From positions 44,134 through 108,133 of the forward strand of contig JAFTVF010000007.1 of the NCBI GenBank assembly GCA_017465865.1: a stretch of DNA of 64,000 bases, read 5' to 3'. Positions within the stretch are counted from its first letter, which is position 1, and each line of letters opens with the position of its first letter. Positions 26,105 through 36,775 of this stretch are shown in pieces. The notes below the pieces were generated by a model. The model searched no databases. It saw nothing but the letters and a program-made list of their open reading frames with translations, and was not told the origin of the DNA. A program made the position numbers and the translations under genes. The DNA is from Clostridia bacterium (lineage in GTDB: Bacteria; Bacillota; Clostridia; Christensenellales; Borkfalkiaceae).

Positions 26105-26601
26105 ACGAATTCCTCCTCTACCGCTTGTTTGCTTTTCATCACCGACAGCTTGTCGGCGTAGCCTTTCGCGTCGGCGTAATTGCCCTCCGCTTTGAGTTTG
26201 TTAATAATCAGTTCCAGCTCGTTACACTGCCGTTCGTAACGTGCCTGCTCTATATCGAGCGTGCTCTGCATAGACCCGAGCGTTTCCTTGCCCTCCTCTA
26301 AAAGCGGGGGCGTTTTGCCTCTGTGCGATTTTTCGCCCTGCATTTTCGTTACCGTCGGCAACACCGTATCCCCCATCGTCCGATAACAGTACGCGCACCC
26401 CACGAGCTTGCCCGAACGGAATTCCGTTGCCGTCATACCGCAATAGGGACAAGCGGTCAGCGATTCGCGCTCCGCCGTCTTTTCGTCGAGAAACAGCTTG
26501 TGGTAACATTCCAGACAATAGTATTCTACCGTCTTTTTCCCGTTTTTGATTTCCTCGTAAGTTTTTACAGCCTGATTTTGTCCGCAACAACTGCAACGCA
26601 T
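26068..26601 (-). CDS. mcsA: McsA activator of protein arginine kinase
   Basis: 177 residues. Four CXXC motifs (CSCC, CLEC, CPYC, CAYC) form zinc ribbons in the first 110 residues, followed by a UVR-like coiled coil (KLKAEGNYADAKGYADKL). It activates McsB and links it to ClpC. The normal upstream partner ctsR is absent; the gene follows a membrane XRE regulator by about 30 bp and has only a loosely spaced Shine-Dalgarno (AAAGGGG), so it is probably cotranscribed with that regulator. Confidence 0.93.
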   Translation of the reverse strand: MRCSCCGQNQAVKTYEEIKNGKKTVEYYCLECYHKLFLDEKTAERESLTACPYCGMTATEFRSGKLVGCAYCYRTMGDTVLPTVTKMQGEKSHRGKTPPLLEEGKETLGSMQSTLDIEQARYERQCNELELIINKLKAEGNYADAKGYADKLSVMKSKQAVEEEFVWRTRRNLSKRS

Positions 26602-26631
26602 AGACCCGTGTTTTCCCCTTTCTTACTTGAC

Positions 26632-27324
26632 TTATTCTCCGTCCTTTTCTTCCGTCTGTTCCGTTTGTTCGGTTTCCGTACGCAACTGTTCTTTGATCTT
26701 TTTATTCTTTCTGAACAGCGAGCGGAAGAACACCCACAGCACTTCCAGCACCTGCAAGGGCACGCCGACGAGGAATACCGTCCAAAGCCCCTCGTAATCG
26801 TTGCCCAAGTTAATGGACACGAACCGACCCGTCATATAGGAACACAATAGCGAAGTCCAAATTAAAATGGTAACCGCGATAAAATTCAACAGTCTTTGTT
26901 TCCAAATACTCGCATATACGATCAGTACGATCGCGTTCACGGGCACGGCGTATACAAACGCCATCCACCAATGCCCGCCTGGATTCAAAAACTGCATTGC
27001 CACGAAAAAGCAGGTAGCAACCAGCCATACGATCCCGCTTGACAACAGCATGATCAAGGTATGCAAGCCCTTGGTTTTGAGCTGCGCTTGCGTATGCACG
27101 GGCGTTTCCTCGCCCACGAGATCGTTCAGCGTTATCCCGAACAGCTCTGCAAGCTGTATAAGCGTATACACGTCGGGAATACCGTTGCCCGATTCCCATT
27201 TGGATACGGACTTGTCCGAATAGTTGATCTTCTCGGCAAGCTCGGCTTGGGTCAGCCCGGCGGCTTTGCGGTAAAAAATGAGATTTTTTGCGATATTCGC
27301 ATTGATTTCGATATTATTTGCCAT
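26632..27324 (-). CDS. membrane-anchored XRE-family regulator
   Basis: 230 residues. An N-terminal helix-turn-helix of the XRE/Cro type (about 12-65, with GLTQAELAEKINYSDKSVSKWESG) is followed by four predicted membrane helices (about 90-200) and an acidic Gln/Thr/Glu tail. Such proteins bind DNA at the membrane and may sense envelope state. Placed directly before mcsA in the slot where Firmicutes carry ctsR, it could replace CtsR, but target sites are not visible. Its promoter puts the transcription start at the ATG, and no Shine-Dalgarno is present. Confidence 0.88.
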   Translation of the reverse strand: MANNIEINANIAKNLIFYRKAAGLTQAELAEKINYSDKSVSKWESGNGIPDVYTLIQLAELFGITLNDLVGEETPVHTQAQLKTKGLHTLIMLLSSGIVWLVATCFFVAMQFLNPGGHWWMAFVYAVPVNAIVLIVYASIWKQRLLNFIAVTILIWTSLLCSYMTGRFVSINLGNDYEGLWTVFLVGVPLQVLEVLWVFFRSLFRKNKKIKEQLRTETEQTEQTEEKDGE

Positions 27325-27330
27325 GATACT

Positions 27331-27359
27331 ATAATAGCATTTTTTTCCCTTTTCGTCAA
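27331..27359 (-). promoter_or_regulatory. promoter of the XRE-mcsAB-clpC-aro run, leaderless
   Basis: TTGACG (27359-27354), 17-bp spacer, TATTAT (27336-27331) on the minus strand. Six bases separate the -10 box from the ATG at 27324, so transcription should begin at the start codon. It is the only strong promoter I find before the run of genes down to 16434. Confidence 0.85.
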
Positions 27360-27430
27360 GCGCGTACGGGTATTTTCCTTTCCTTATTTTAATCACACGC
27401 GCGTATTTCCGCGAAAAACACGCAAAACTA

Positions 27431-27471
27431 CACAAAAATCCCAAAATACGCAAGCGCATATCTTGGGATTT
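27431..27471 (-). terminator. proS terminator
   Basis: A stem of about 16 bp on the minus strand (27471 downwards, two G-T pairs) with a short loop, followed by TTTTTGTG. It lies about 20 bp past the proS stop and isolates proS from the XRE operon. Confidence 0.85.
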
Positions 27472-27488
27472 CATTTTCCGCCGTGCTA

Positions 27489-28922
<1,434 letters not shown>

Positions 28923-28953
28923 TTACCTCTCTCTTTCGTTCTTTGTAGTCATT

Positions 28954-30291
28954 TTATCTTACCGATTTATCGGCGCGGTCAACGAGCTCAAACACCTCGC
29001 CACAAACGGGGCAACGGTGATGCGCGTGATCAGATTTTACTTCTAAGGGTCTACCACAGATCGGACAATCCAGCTCGATAATCCGCGCAATCGGAGCTTC
29101 GCAACGTTCTCTCGCGGTCATTTCCTCGGCAAAGGAAAGTTCCTCGTCCTCGTCGTATTCCTCTATCTCGTCTTCCTCGCGGTTTTCGGGGAAACGGGGC
29201 AAACCGCTCATAATCAGTTCGATTACAAACATAGCGAACGCTATGCCCGCAAGCATTACCGATTTATAATCGGTGAACTTCAAAATTTGAAAATATTCCC
29301 GTCCGTAGATCGTCATACCCGCAACGCTCGCAAAGCTCGCCTCGCCGAACAGATACCGACAAACCGCAGTTGCGCCCGCGGTAAGCGCCACGAAGAAAGA
29401 AAATACGCGGAAATTTTTCATACCCGACGCCGCCGTACCCTCGATACTGTATTCGGAAGTTCCCGTCGCGTGTTTGATCAGCACGAACAGCGACGGTATC
29501 GTAAGTATCTGTAAGCCTGCGGAAATAAACGCCGTCAAATTATTTTTGATATACCCGCCGAACGCGCCTTTTTGCAATAGCGGTGCAATCAGCAAACTTA
29601 ATACGTTCGTACGCACGAAGAAAAACAACATTCCGCCCGTCGCCGCCACCTGCAAAAGGTTACGAATAAACGGAGCGGTTCTGCCGATCAGGCGTTTTTG
29701 TTCGATAAGGTTGCCCTGCGCGTCCGAATCGAAATAACTGCATTTCCCGCCCACGAAACCGCAGAAGAAATGAATACACAGTCCCCCGCCGAGCAGGATA
29801 TACGCAAGCGGTTGGATTTCCGCGCTCCCGCAAATTACGTAAATTAAAAAATGGAAAATAACGATAGACGCAAACGAACCTGAAAAGAGATTTCCCAGAT
29901 CCTCCATAGCGTAAACGTTGCGGTTAAAGCTGTGTTTCTTACTGCCTTTTTTCTTAAACAGCCAGCCGAGTTTCGTCAAAGCCCGAAGCGCGTTGATCGC
30001 CAGCCCGAACAGCATCAAAGCGTACAGCGTGGCATTCGAGAGCACTATGACCGCCCCCGACTCTAAATCTTTTGCCGCTTTGAGATTGCTCAGGGTAAAG
30101 ACTTTCCAAAACTCCATTACCCCGACGGGCGCGGAGGGTGAACTGATAAGAGGCAGACAAGCCACGCCAACAAGCGCGAATATCGAGAACAGGTAAACGA
30201 GCCCGACAAACTCCGCTCGCGCGTGCGTTTTCGAGATGCGTTTTTTTAAGTATATACCCTGTCGGGATACGTTTTTCTTGTAGCTTTTCAT
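28954..30291 (-). CDS. polytopic membrane protein with C-terminal zinc ribbon
   Basis: 445 residues with about eight hydrophobic helices between 25 and 375, then an acidic Glu/Asp linker (about 378-395) and a C-terminal zinc ribbon (CPICGRPLEV...HHRCPVCGEVF). The ribbon should be cytoplasmic. I do not recognise the family; it resembles neither a transporter nor a sensor kinase by motif. It lies between ppa and proS on the same strand, with short gaps to both. Confidence 0.7.
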   Translation of the reverse strand: MKSYKKNVSRQGIYLKKRISKTHARAEFVGLVYLFSIFALVGVACLPLISSPSAPVGVMEFWKVFTLSNLKAAKDLESGAVIVLSNATLYALMLFGLAINALRALTKLGWLFKKKGSKKHSFNRNVYAMEDLGNLFSGSFASIVIFHFLIYVICGSAEIQPLAYILLGGGLCIHFFCGFVGGKCSYFDSDAQGNLIEQKRLIGRTAPFIRNLLQVAATGGMLFFFVRTNVLSLLIAPLLQKGAFGGYIKNNLTAFISAGLQILTIPSLFVLIKHATGTSEYSIEGTAASGMKNFRVFSFFVALTAGATAVCRYLFGEASFASVAGMTIYGREYFQILKFTDYKSVMLAGIAFAMFVIELIMSGLPRFPENREEDEIEEYDEDEELSFAEEMTARERCEAPIARIIELDCPICGRPLEVKSDHAHHRCPVCGEVFELVDRADKSVR

Positions 30292-30326
30292 TACTCTCCA
30301 GCCTATTCGTTATTCTTTTTATCAAT

Positions 30327-30863
30327 TCAAGGTTTATCTTTGAACGTTTTATCGTATGCTTTAATACACTTTCTTATGATATCCATTGCCTCGTCGCGGT
30401 GGCATATCTCTTTTACCGTCGTCTGCTTATGCTCCAAGGATTTGTACACCTCAAAAAAGTGCATCATTTCCTCAAAGATATGTTTGGGCAGTTCGTGAAT
30501 GTCGTAATAGTTATTATAATTAGGATCTCCAAACGGGATCGCTATGATCTTTTCGTCGAGTGAACCGCCGTCGATCATGGTAATAACGCCGATCGGATAA
30601 CACCGCACGAGCGTACAGGGATAAATCGTTTCATTACACAACACGAGCACGTCCAAAGGATCGCCGTCGTCGGCGTACGTACGCGGAATAAAGCCGTAAT
30701 TAGCAGGATAAACCGTAGACGTATACAAAACGCGGTCGAGCTTTAACATACCCGTATCTTTGTCGAGTTCGTATTTCGTCTTACAGCCTTTGGGGATCTC
30801 TATGAACGCTTCAAAGCTCTTTGCCGTGATGCGTTCGGGCGCAATATCGTGCCAGATATTCAT
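30327..30863 (-). CDS. ppa: soluble inorganic pyrophosphatase
   Basis: 178 residues of the type I family. The metal-binding signature DGDPLDVLV is near 66, with KTKYELD near 28 and YPANYGFIP near 52. It hydrolyses pyrophosphate to phosphate in the cytosol and drives synthetic reactions forward. Length and order of motifs are normal. Own promoter upstream; AGAGGTAAG precedes the start by about nine bases. Confidence 0.95.
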   Translation of the reverse strand: MNIWHDIAPERITAKSFEAFIEIPKGCKTKYELDKDTGMLKLDRVLYTSTVYPANYGFIPRTYADDGDPLDVLVLCNETIYPCTLVRCYPIGVITMIDGGSLDEKIIAIPFGDPNYNNYYDIHELPKHIFEEMMHFFEVYKSLEHKQTTVKEICHRDEAMDIIRKCIKAYDKTFKDKP

Positions 30864-30920
30864 ACTATAACTTACCTCTTATTCGTTTTTCCTCTCATTA
30901 AAACCCCTATGGTTCTCTCC

Positions 30921-30949
30921 ATTATAGCATATTTTTACGCGCAACGCAA
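30921..30949 (-). promoter_or_regulatory. ppa promoter
   Basis: TTGCGT (30949-30944), 17-bp spacer, TATAAT (30926-30921) on the minus strand, about 55 bp before the ppa start. Confidence 0.75.
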
Positions 30950-31039
30950 GAAAAGAAAAAAGATTTTTTCGCTTTTTTGCTTTTTTCTTTGTCGAAAGGG
31001 GTAAAAAACACAAAAATCCACCTTTTTTAGCGTACGAGA

Positions 31040-31070
31040 AACAGGCAAAGCCAAAGCTCTGCCTGTTTTT
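31040..31070. terminator. hairpin after the surface operon
   Basis: CAGGCA-AGC / GCT-TGCCTG stem with a short loop. The plus strand reads into TTTTTT; the minus strand into TTTCTCG. It lies 23 bp past the stop of the dockerin protein and is the probable end of the three-gene surface operon, though weaker in that direction. Confidence 0.6.
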
Positions 31071-31092
31071 TCTTCCGTCAATTTACTTTTGC

Positions 31093-33651
31093 TTAGCCTA
31101 CTACGTTGTAGCTGTAATCGCCGTTTTCGGTATAGGTATAATCGCCGTTTACCGTTTCGTCGATAATTACGTCGCTACTACCACCCTCGTCTTCTTCCCA
31201 AACGGGAGCAAACGTCATGGTTTCTCTATTCAGAGCAATCGTCATGCTCTCTACGGCGATCGTATTTTCGTCTACGTACGTATACGTCGCCATATCTACC
31301 ATTTCATAGCCGTATTGATACAGATACCTAACGATAACGCCGTTTGCACGGATATCGTATCTCAAATTCACCATTACGCTTCCGGTTTCGTCATACTCGG
31401 TATATGTATACACGCCTGCAACCGCCGCCATTTCTTCGGTTTTTTCCAGCTTTTCGCCGTCGGTTACGTCGAGAATGGTAAGCACGCTCGTATCGGCAAG
31501 GCTAACGTGCATACCCTTTTCATAGCCCTCTTCCACGCTATAAATCATAGACACGTAGTTGGTACTCATCATATAGTACTGACCGCTATACTTGCCACTT
31601 TCCGCAACCACGTTGAACGTTCTGTCTTCAAAGAATTCTACGTAGTAAATACCGTACTCGTTTCCGCTATCGCATTTCCAAGTACCAGAAATCGTCGTCG
31701 TTTCGTTACCGCCAATTTCCACGTCGCCGCTACCGCCCTCGTCGCTTCCTCCGCTCAGGCTAAATGTACCGTCGTTATTGTACTGCGCGTACAAAACGTC
31801 GCCGTCTATATCCAAGCCGATAATATCCCCGTCAAAGGAATATCTACCGATTGCAAACATAATACCCATGGTCATCTTGAATACGCCGTTTGAATACAAG
31901 GTGAGATCGTAAGCAGAGCCAAAGCTGTCATCTTCTGCGTCTACAACCTTATATTCGCCTGCCCACTTCTCGTATTCCTCGGCTACGGGAAGATCCGAAC
32001 CGTCGAAGTAATATTCAAGCTCTACTTCGCCTTTATACAGGCTCAGTACCATCTGCGAATACGTGCCAAGCTCAACGTAAATTTCGTCGCCGAAATTGAC
32101 AAACTCGCCCGTTCTGCTTTCGCCGTCTATAATCACGTTCGCCATTCCGTCTTCGTAGAATACTGCCGTACCCAGCGAGGTAACTTCTTCCTTACCGTCT
32201 TCGGTCCACGTACGATCTACTACCTCGTACGTACCCGTAACGGGCGCACTCGTCATCTTTACGTACAGAGTAACGGTCTCCGTTAATACGTCCTCCGCCG
32301 TTACTTCTTTCGTAAAGTCTGCGTCGTAGTAAACGCCCTCTATGATAAAGCCCTCTCCTGCGCTTACCATATTCAACAGGCTTTCGCCCTCGGGATAGGT
32401 AGACCAACCGCTACTCATCTGTAAACACTCGCCGTTCATTTCGCAGTAATATTCGATACGAACTTCGTAGCCACTATTTACCGTGTTGTAGTAAAGAACA
32501 ATCCGCATATCGCTATAAATTTGCGATTTTTCGTCTACGTTACAGCCTGCATAGCCGTCTTTATACGTATACGGCTCGATCAACGTATATACGTACGTAC
32601 CTGCCCCCACCGAGAAGCCACCTATATATGCCATAGTGCCATCCGTCGATTGCGCGTATAACTCTACGAGATAAACGTCGTCCGTTTCACCGCCCATATC
32701 CAGATATACGCTTACGCTTCCGTCTTCGTTTTCCTGTACCTTTAAGCCGTTAAACGAATATCTTTTGCTTACGTAGGCTTTCGCGCAATCGTATACGTCT
32801 CTGCCTGCGGGAACTTCCAGCTTCGTCGTTTCGAAGTGATTGCCGTTCATGTCGTATACGTGCAGTTCGTACCAAGCACTTTCTTTATCGTCTTCGACCC
32901 CGCCGATATTTTCCAGCGAATTAAGTCTACCAACGAGATAGCCTTGCATATACTGGCAATCCAGAATATTTACCATACCGTCGTTATTGATATCCGCGCG
33001 GTTATACTGTTCGTCGTTTAAGTAGCTCGTGCCGACTATGTACTGCTGGGTAAGAATAATATCCTGCAAATCGATCATGCCGTCCATATTCACGTCGCCT
33101 TTCGTTTGTTTCACGACTACTTGCTCTGCGGTTACGGAAATACACCCAAGCGAAGCGGAAACGCCAACCTCTGCATAATTGCTGTTGGTGAACATACAGC
33201 TATTCAAACACAGCCAGCCCGTTGCAGTGATTTCTTCCGTGATCGTGAAATAAATATCGAACAGCGTTACACCGCCGTTCATATCGTACGCAGACGAATA
33301 CGCTACGCTGATCCTGTTTCCGTCTACTTTTTCCGTAAACGCGGAGGTATCGTTTTGGACATAGTCTTGTATGCGCGTTACTTCCACGAAATAGGGCATT
33401 TCGATTTCCATTTGATAGGAAGCAACGGGCTGATTTGCGTACAGGTATACGCCGAGCGAGTATTCTACGCCCTCTTGGTAGGTCGTTTCCACGTTGCCCG
33501 TGGAAAGATAATTCTCTTGCGTGGTCGTTTCGATCATTTCGCCGTCGCTGGTGATCACCTTGTCATCCGCAAGCGCCGTAACCATCGTCGAACCCGTCAA
33601 ACAAGCCGCAAGCATCAGTGCAAGCACTGAAAATTGTTTCTTTGCTTTCAT
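31093..33651 (-). CDS. secreted dockerin protein with cohesin-like N-domain
   Basis: 852 residues with a type I signal peptide (about 1-28). A beta-rich domain at about 55-172 resembles a cohesin. It is followed by a type I dockerin at 185-243 made of two calcium loops (DVNMDGMIDLQD and DINNDGMVNILD), each with a downstream helix. The rest (250-835) is beta-sheet modules, three of which start with Gly-Thr-Tyr/Trp or a similar strand (near 472, 655, 746). No catalytic domain is recognised. A dockerin in the middle of the protein suggests attachment to a cohesin partner on the surface. Third gene of the surface operon, ATG preceded by GGAGAAAC. Confidence 0.8.
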   Translation of the reverse strand: MKAKKQFSVLALMLAACLTGSTMVTALADDKVITSDGEMIETTTQENYLSTGNVETTYQEGVEYSLGVYLYANQPVASYQMEIEMPYFVEVTRIQDYVQNDTSAFTEKVDGNRISVAYSSAYDMNGGVTLFDIYFTITEEITATGWLCLNSCMFTNSNYAEVGVSASLGCISVTAEQVVVKQTKGDVNMDGMIDLQDIILTQQYIVGTSYLNDEQYNRADINNDGMVNILDCQYMQGYLVGRLNSLENIGGVEDDKESAWYELHVYDMNGNHFETTKLEVPAGRDVYDCAKAYVSKRYSFNGLKVQENEDGSVSVYLDMGGETDDVYLVELYAQSTDGTMAYIGGFSVGAGTYVYTLIEPYTYKDGYAGCNVDEKSQIYSDMRIVLYYNTVNSGYEVRIEYYCEMNGECLQMSSGWSTYPEGESLLNMVSAGEGFIIEGVYYDADFTKEVTAEDVLTETVTLYVKMTSAPVTGTYEVVDRTWTEDGKEEVTSLGTAVFYEDGMANVIIDGESRTGEFVNFGDEIYVELGTYSQMVLSLYKGEVELEYYFDGSDLPVAEEYEKWAGEYKVVDAEDDSFGSAYDLTLYSNGVFKMTMGIMFAIGRYSFDGDIIGLDIDGDVLYAQYNNDGTFSLSGGSDEGGSGDVEIGGNETTTISGTWKCDSGNEYGIYYVEFFEDRTFNVVAESGKYSGQYYMMSTNYVSMIYSVEEGYEKGMHVSLADTSVLTILDVTDGEKLEKTEEMAAVAGVYTYTEYDETGSVMVNLRYDIRANGVIVRYLYQYGYEMVDMATYTYVDENTIAVESMTIALNRETMTFAPVWEEDEGGSSDVIIDETVNGDYTYTENGDYSYNVVG

Positions 33652-33695
33652 AATGTTTCTCCTTTTTTATATATAATTTTTTTATTTTTTCTTGT

Positions 33696-36600
33696 TTATC
33701 TTTCCGAAACTTCCGTCGAATACTCGGGAATATACAATCCGCCGTTCGCGTCGATCGCATAGATTTGATCTACCGTAAACGAGAGCTTAGACGCGTCGAA
33801 CGCTTCACCGTCAGCGCAGTAAATCGTTACCTCGAAGAAGTATTGTTCTTTGGTGAGGTTCATGCCCTGCGACCAGAGCATATTCACGCTTTCGCCGTCG
33901 TAGTACATTTCCGAAGATACTTCGTCGTACCAAACAAGCTCGATATCTTCCGTCGCGCCGCCATAGGTAAGGCTTGCGATAAAGCCCGCCGCGCATACGT
34001 TATCGGTCAAGCCGATATACAGCGTTGCGTATCCATCGCCGCTTTCGATCTCTACGGTAAACAGGTTATCGTCGAGCACCACTTTCTCGAAATATCCGTA
34101 CAGCTTCACGTCGTTTTGCGGCATACTTTCAGGGAAGCCGTCGGGAAGTCCCTGCCAGCCCGAGAACGCGTACCGATCGTCGGTAGGTTTCGGCGCGTCG
34201 ATCAGCGTTACAGCCGTACCCATCAACGCTTCCTGCTCGTAATACAGCTCGCCGTCCACGTAGTAGTAGATAGTGAAGTACTGCAAACGGACGGTGGTTG
34301 CCGTTACGACCACGGACGAACCGGGCATCTTCGTCGGGATCTCCGACCAGCCCGAGAACACGATCAAAGGATCGCCGTACGTAGGCTCGGGAAGCGGGGT
34401 TACCGTCGCGCCGACCTCGTAGGTCTGCGTTTCATACAGCGTACCGTCTATATAATAATATATATTGTAGGTAAGAGCGCGGTATTTCGCGTATACGTTA
34501 ATATCGCCCGTAACCGCGTTGGAGAACGAGAACGCATTGCCGTTTTCGTCCAGCCAGCCCTCGAACACGTAGCCTGCTTGCACAGGCGAAGCGATCAGCG
34601 ACGGATAACCGTTGTATTCCACCGTCTGCGTAGCGATGATCGAAGTGCCGTTATAGAACGTAACGGTATAGCTGTTGATCTTATACACCGCGTTTACCGT
34701 CATATCCGATTTCACCACGTCAAAGTCTTTATCCCAGCCGTCAAAGGTATACCCCTCGCGCGCGGTATCCGTCGGGGCGGTTGCGCCTTGCCCATAGGTG
34801 ATTTCAAACGTTGCGGTTTTATCTGCGTACACGAACGTAACCGTATAGGTGTTGATTTCAAATTGCGCGTGTACTTCCAAATCCCCGCTCACGTTTTCCG
34901 TCGAGCACGACCAGCCCGTAAAGGTGTGTCCTTCTTTCACGGGCGCGCTCGGCAAGATCGCGTTCGTGTTTTCGGCAACCGTCTGCGTGCCGTAAACTTC
35001 GCCGTCTACGTAGAACGTAACCGTGTACGTGATTTCGGGTTTTTCTTCCCATTTCGCATACAGCGTAACCTCGCCTTTTACGGGCGCGGAGAAATCGTAA
35101 GTAGCAGTGCATGCCTCGTCGGTAAACCAACCGCCGAAGATATAACCGTCCTTTTCGTACAAATACAAAGCTACGGTTTCGCCGTACAACGCCGTTGCGC
35201 TATATACCGTTTCACCGTCCTCGATAAAGGTTACGGCGTACGATTTCTTTTCGTATACGGCAAAGTAAATGCCGTCCTGCGTAACGTTTTTATAGCCCTC
35301 GGAAATTTCTTCCGTTTCGTCCGCCCAGCCAAGGAAGTCGTAACCCTCTTTCTCCGCGAGCTTGGGCGCGTTCGCGCTTTCGCCGTAGGTGATATACTGC
35401 GTTACGCCTACCTTTTTCACGCCGTTATAGAACATAACGACAAAGGTCTTCGCGCGGTATTTCGCGGTGATCGTCGTATCGCCTTGAATGTTCTTGAAAC
35501 TCTCGTCCCAGCCGATAAATTCATAGCCCTCTTTTTCGCGGACTTCGGACGCGTCGGGTTCTTGGACGTTCGCGCCGTATTTCACGGAAAGGGTCTTTAA
35601 TACGCCCTCGCAGTCTTGAATGGTAACGGTGTATTGCTTCACCTCGAAGATCGGATATACTTCCGTATTCTCGGTGATATTCGAGAAATCCTGCGACCAG
35701 CCGACAAATTCATAGCCCGCTCTGTAAGGATTCCCGGGCACGATCGCGCTTGTGCCCTCTTCTACGTACTGCGTACCGCCGTATTGCGAACCGTCGTACG
35801 CGTAGAACGTAACGCTGTACTTGGGCTTTTCAATGGGGATAAATTTCGCGTATAAGTCGAACGCGCCCTCTACCGCCGTATTGAAGTTATACATCTGCAC
35901 GTCGCCAAGGTCCTTATACCAACCGATAAATATGTAATTTTCCTTATTCGGCACGGCAGGGAAAGGCACTACGCCGCCGTATTTAACGGTTACCTCTGCC
36001 TCTTCACCGAACGGCGCGCCGTCGGAATAGAACCCGATTTGGTATTCGTCGGGTTTATACGTCAGATACACCTTGCCGTTTGCCGTGATATTTTCCGTTT
36101 CGCCCTCGTACCCCTCGAACGTATAATGCGGGATTTCGGGAATACTTTGCAAAGGCTCTGCGTTCTCTCCGTGCGTGATCTCCTGCGAAGTCAGCCATTC
36201 CCCGTCAAAGCCGTAGAAATCCACGGTATACGTCGCGTCGGCAAGCAACGCGTTTACCGTCATATCCGAGCTGACCGACGAGAAATCGGTATCCCAGCCC
36301 GCAAACGTTTTCCCGATCGGGCAAACGACGCTGTTCGGCGCGATCGCCGCCGCGTTTTCCTGTACCGTCTGCACGCTTGCTACCTCGTCGCCTACCTTAA
36401 AGGTTACGGTGTACAGCTCCAACAGCTTTTCCCACTCTGCGACAAGAACCGTGTCCTCTTGGATACGGGTGGCAAAGGAGAACTTTACGCCGTCCTTTTT
36501 CCAATACTTGAAAATACTGCCCACTTTTTCAGGCGTTACGGGGATCTGCGCGTAGCCGTTTTCCGCGACTTCCGTTTCCGCATACACCGCGTCGGTGTTT

Positions 36601-36746
36601 TCATCCAGCTTATACGTAACGGTGTACGTACCGTCTGCCGCGGCTTGCGTTACCGCAGTCTGCGCACCGACGGTTGCCATAGCAAAACAGGGCAACAGCA
36701 ATACAAGCAGGATCGTTAAAAGCCAAAACCTTTTCTTCACTTTCAC
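33696..36746 (-). CDS. secreted InlB-type B-repeat protein
   Basis: 1016 residues from a GTG with AGGAGG ten bases upstream. Signal peptide about 1-28. About thirteen copies of the Listeria-Bacteroides (InlB) B-repeat fill residues 40-895, each marked by G-Y/H-x-F-x-G-W (for example GYEFVGW, GYTFDGW). The last 120 residues (VEIESGDGYATLYIG onwards, ending without a membrane anchor) are beta-rich and resemble the cohesin-like domain of the next protein. B-repeats are stalk or adhesion modules. How it is held on the cell is not evident. Confidence 0.82.
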   Translation of the reverse strand: MKVKKRFWLLTILLVLLLPCFAMATVGAQTAVTQAAADGTYTVTYKLDENTDAVYAETEVAENGYAQIPVTPEKVGSIFKYWKKDGVKFSFATRIQEDTVLVAEWEKLLELYTVTFKVGDEVASVQTVQENAAAIAPNSVVCPIGKTFAGWDTDFSSVSSDMTVNALLADATYTVDFYGFDGEWLTSQEITHGENAEPLQSIPEIPHYTFEGYEGETENITANGKVYLTYKPDEYQIGFYSDGAPFGEEAEVTVKYGGVVPFPAVPNKENYIFIGWYKDLGDVQMYNFNTAVEGAFDLYAKFIPIEKPKYSVTFYAYDGSQYGGTQYVEEGTSAIVPGNPYRAGYEFVGWSQDFSNITENTEVYPIFEVKQYTVTIQDCEGVLKTLSVKYGANVQEPDASEVREKEGYEFIGWDESFKNIQGDTTITAKYRAKTFVVMFYNGVKKVGVTQYITYGESANAPKLAEKEGYDFLGWADETEEISEGYKNVTQDGIYFAVYEKKSYAVTFIEDGETVYSATALYGETVALYLYEKDGYIFGGWFTDEACTATYDFSAPVKGEVTLYAKWEEKPEITYTVTFYVDGEVYGTQTVAENTNAILPSAPVKEGHTFTGWSCSTENVSGDLEVHAQFEINTYTVTFVYADKTATFEITYGQGATAPTDTAREGYTFDGWDKDFDVVKSDMTVNAVYKINSYTVTFYNGTSIIATQTVEYNGYPSLIASPVQAGYVFEGWLDENGNAFSFSNAVTGDINVYAKYRALTYNIYYYIDGTLYETQTYEVGATVTPLPEPTYGDPLIVFSGWSEIPTKMPGSSVVVTATTVRLQYFTIYYYVDGELYYEQEALMGTAVTLIDAPKPTDDRYAFSGWQGLPDGFPESMPQNDVKLYGYFEKVVLDDNLFTVEIESGDGYATLYIGLTDNVCAAGFIASLTYGGATEDIELVWYDEVSSEMYYDGESVNMLWSQGMNLTKEQYFFEVTIYCADGEAFDASKLSFTVDQIYAIDANGGLYIPEYSTEVSER

Positions 36747-36775
36747 TGAAACTTGACCTCCTCTTTTTTATTATT

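Noticed and set aside
26602-26631. CtsR box before mcsA
   Set aside because: The 30-bp gap has no direct heptad repeat of the CtsR type and no promoter boxes.
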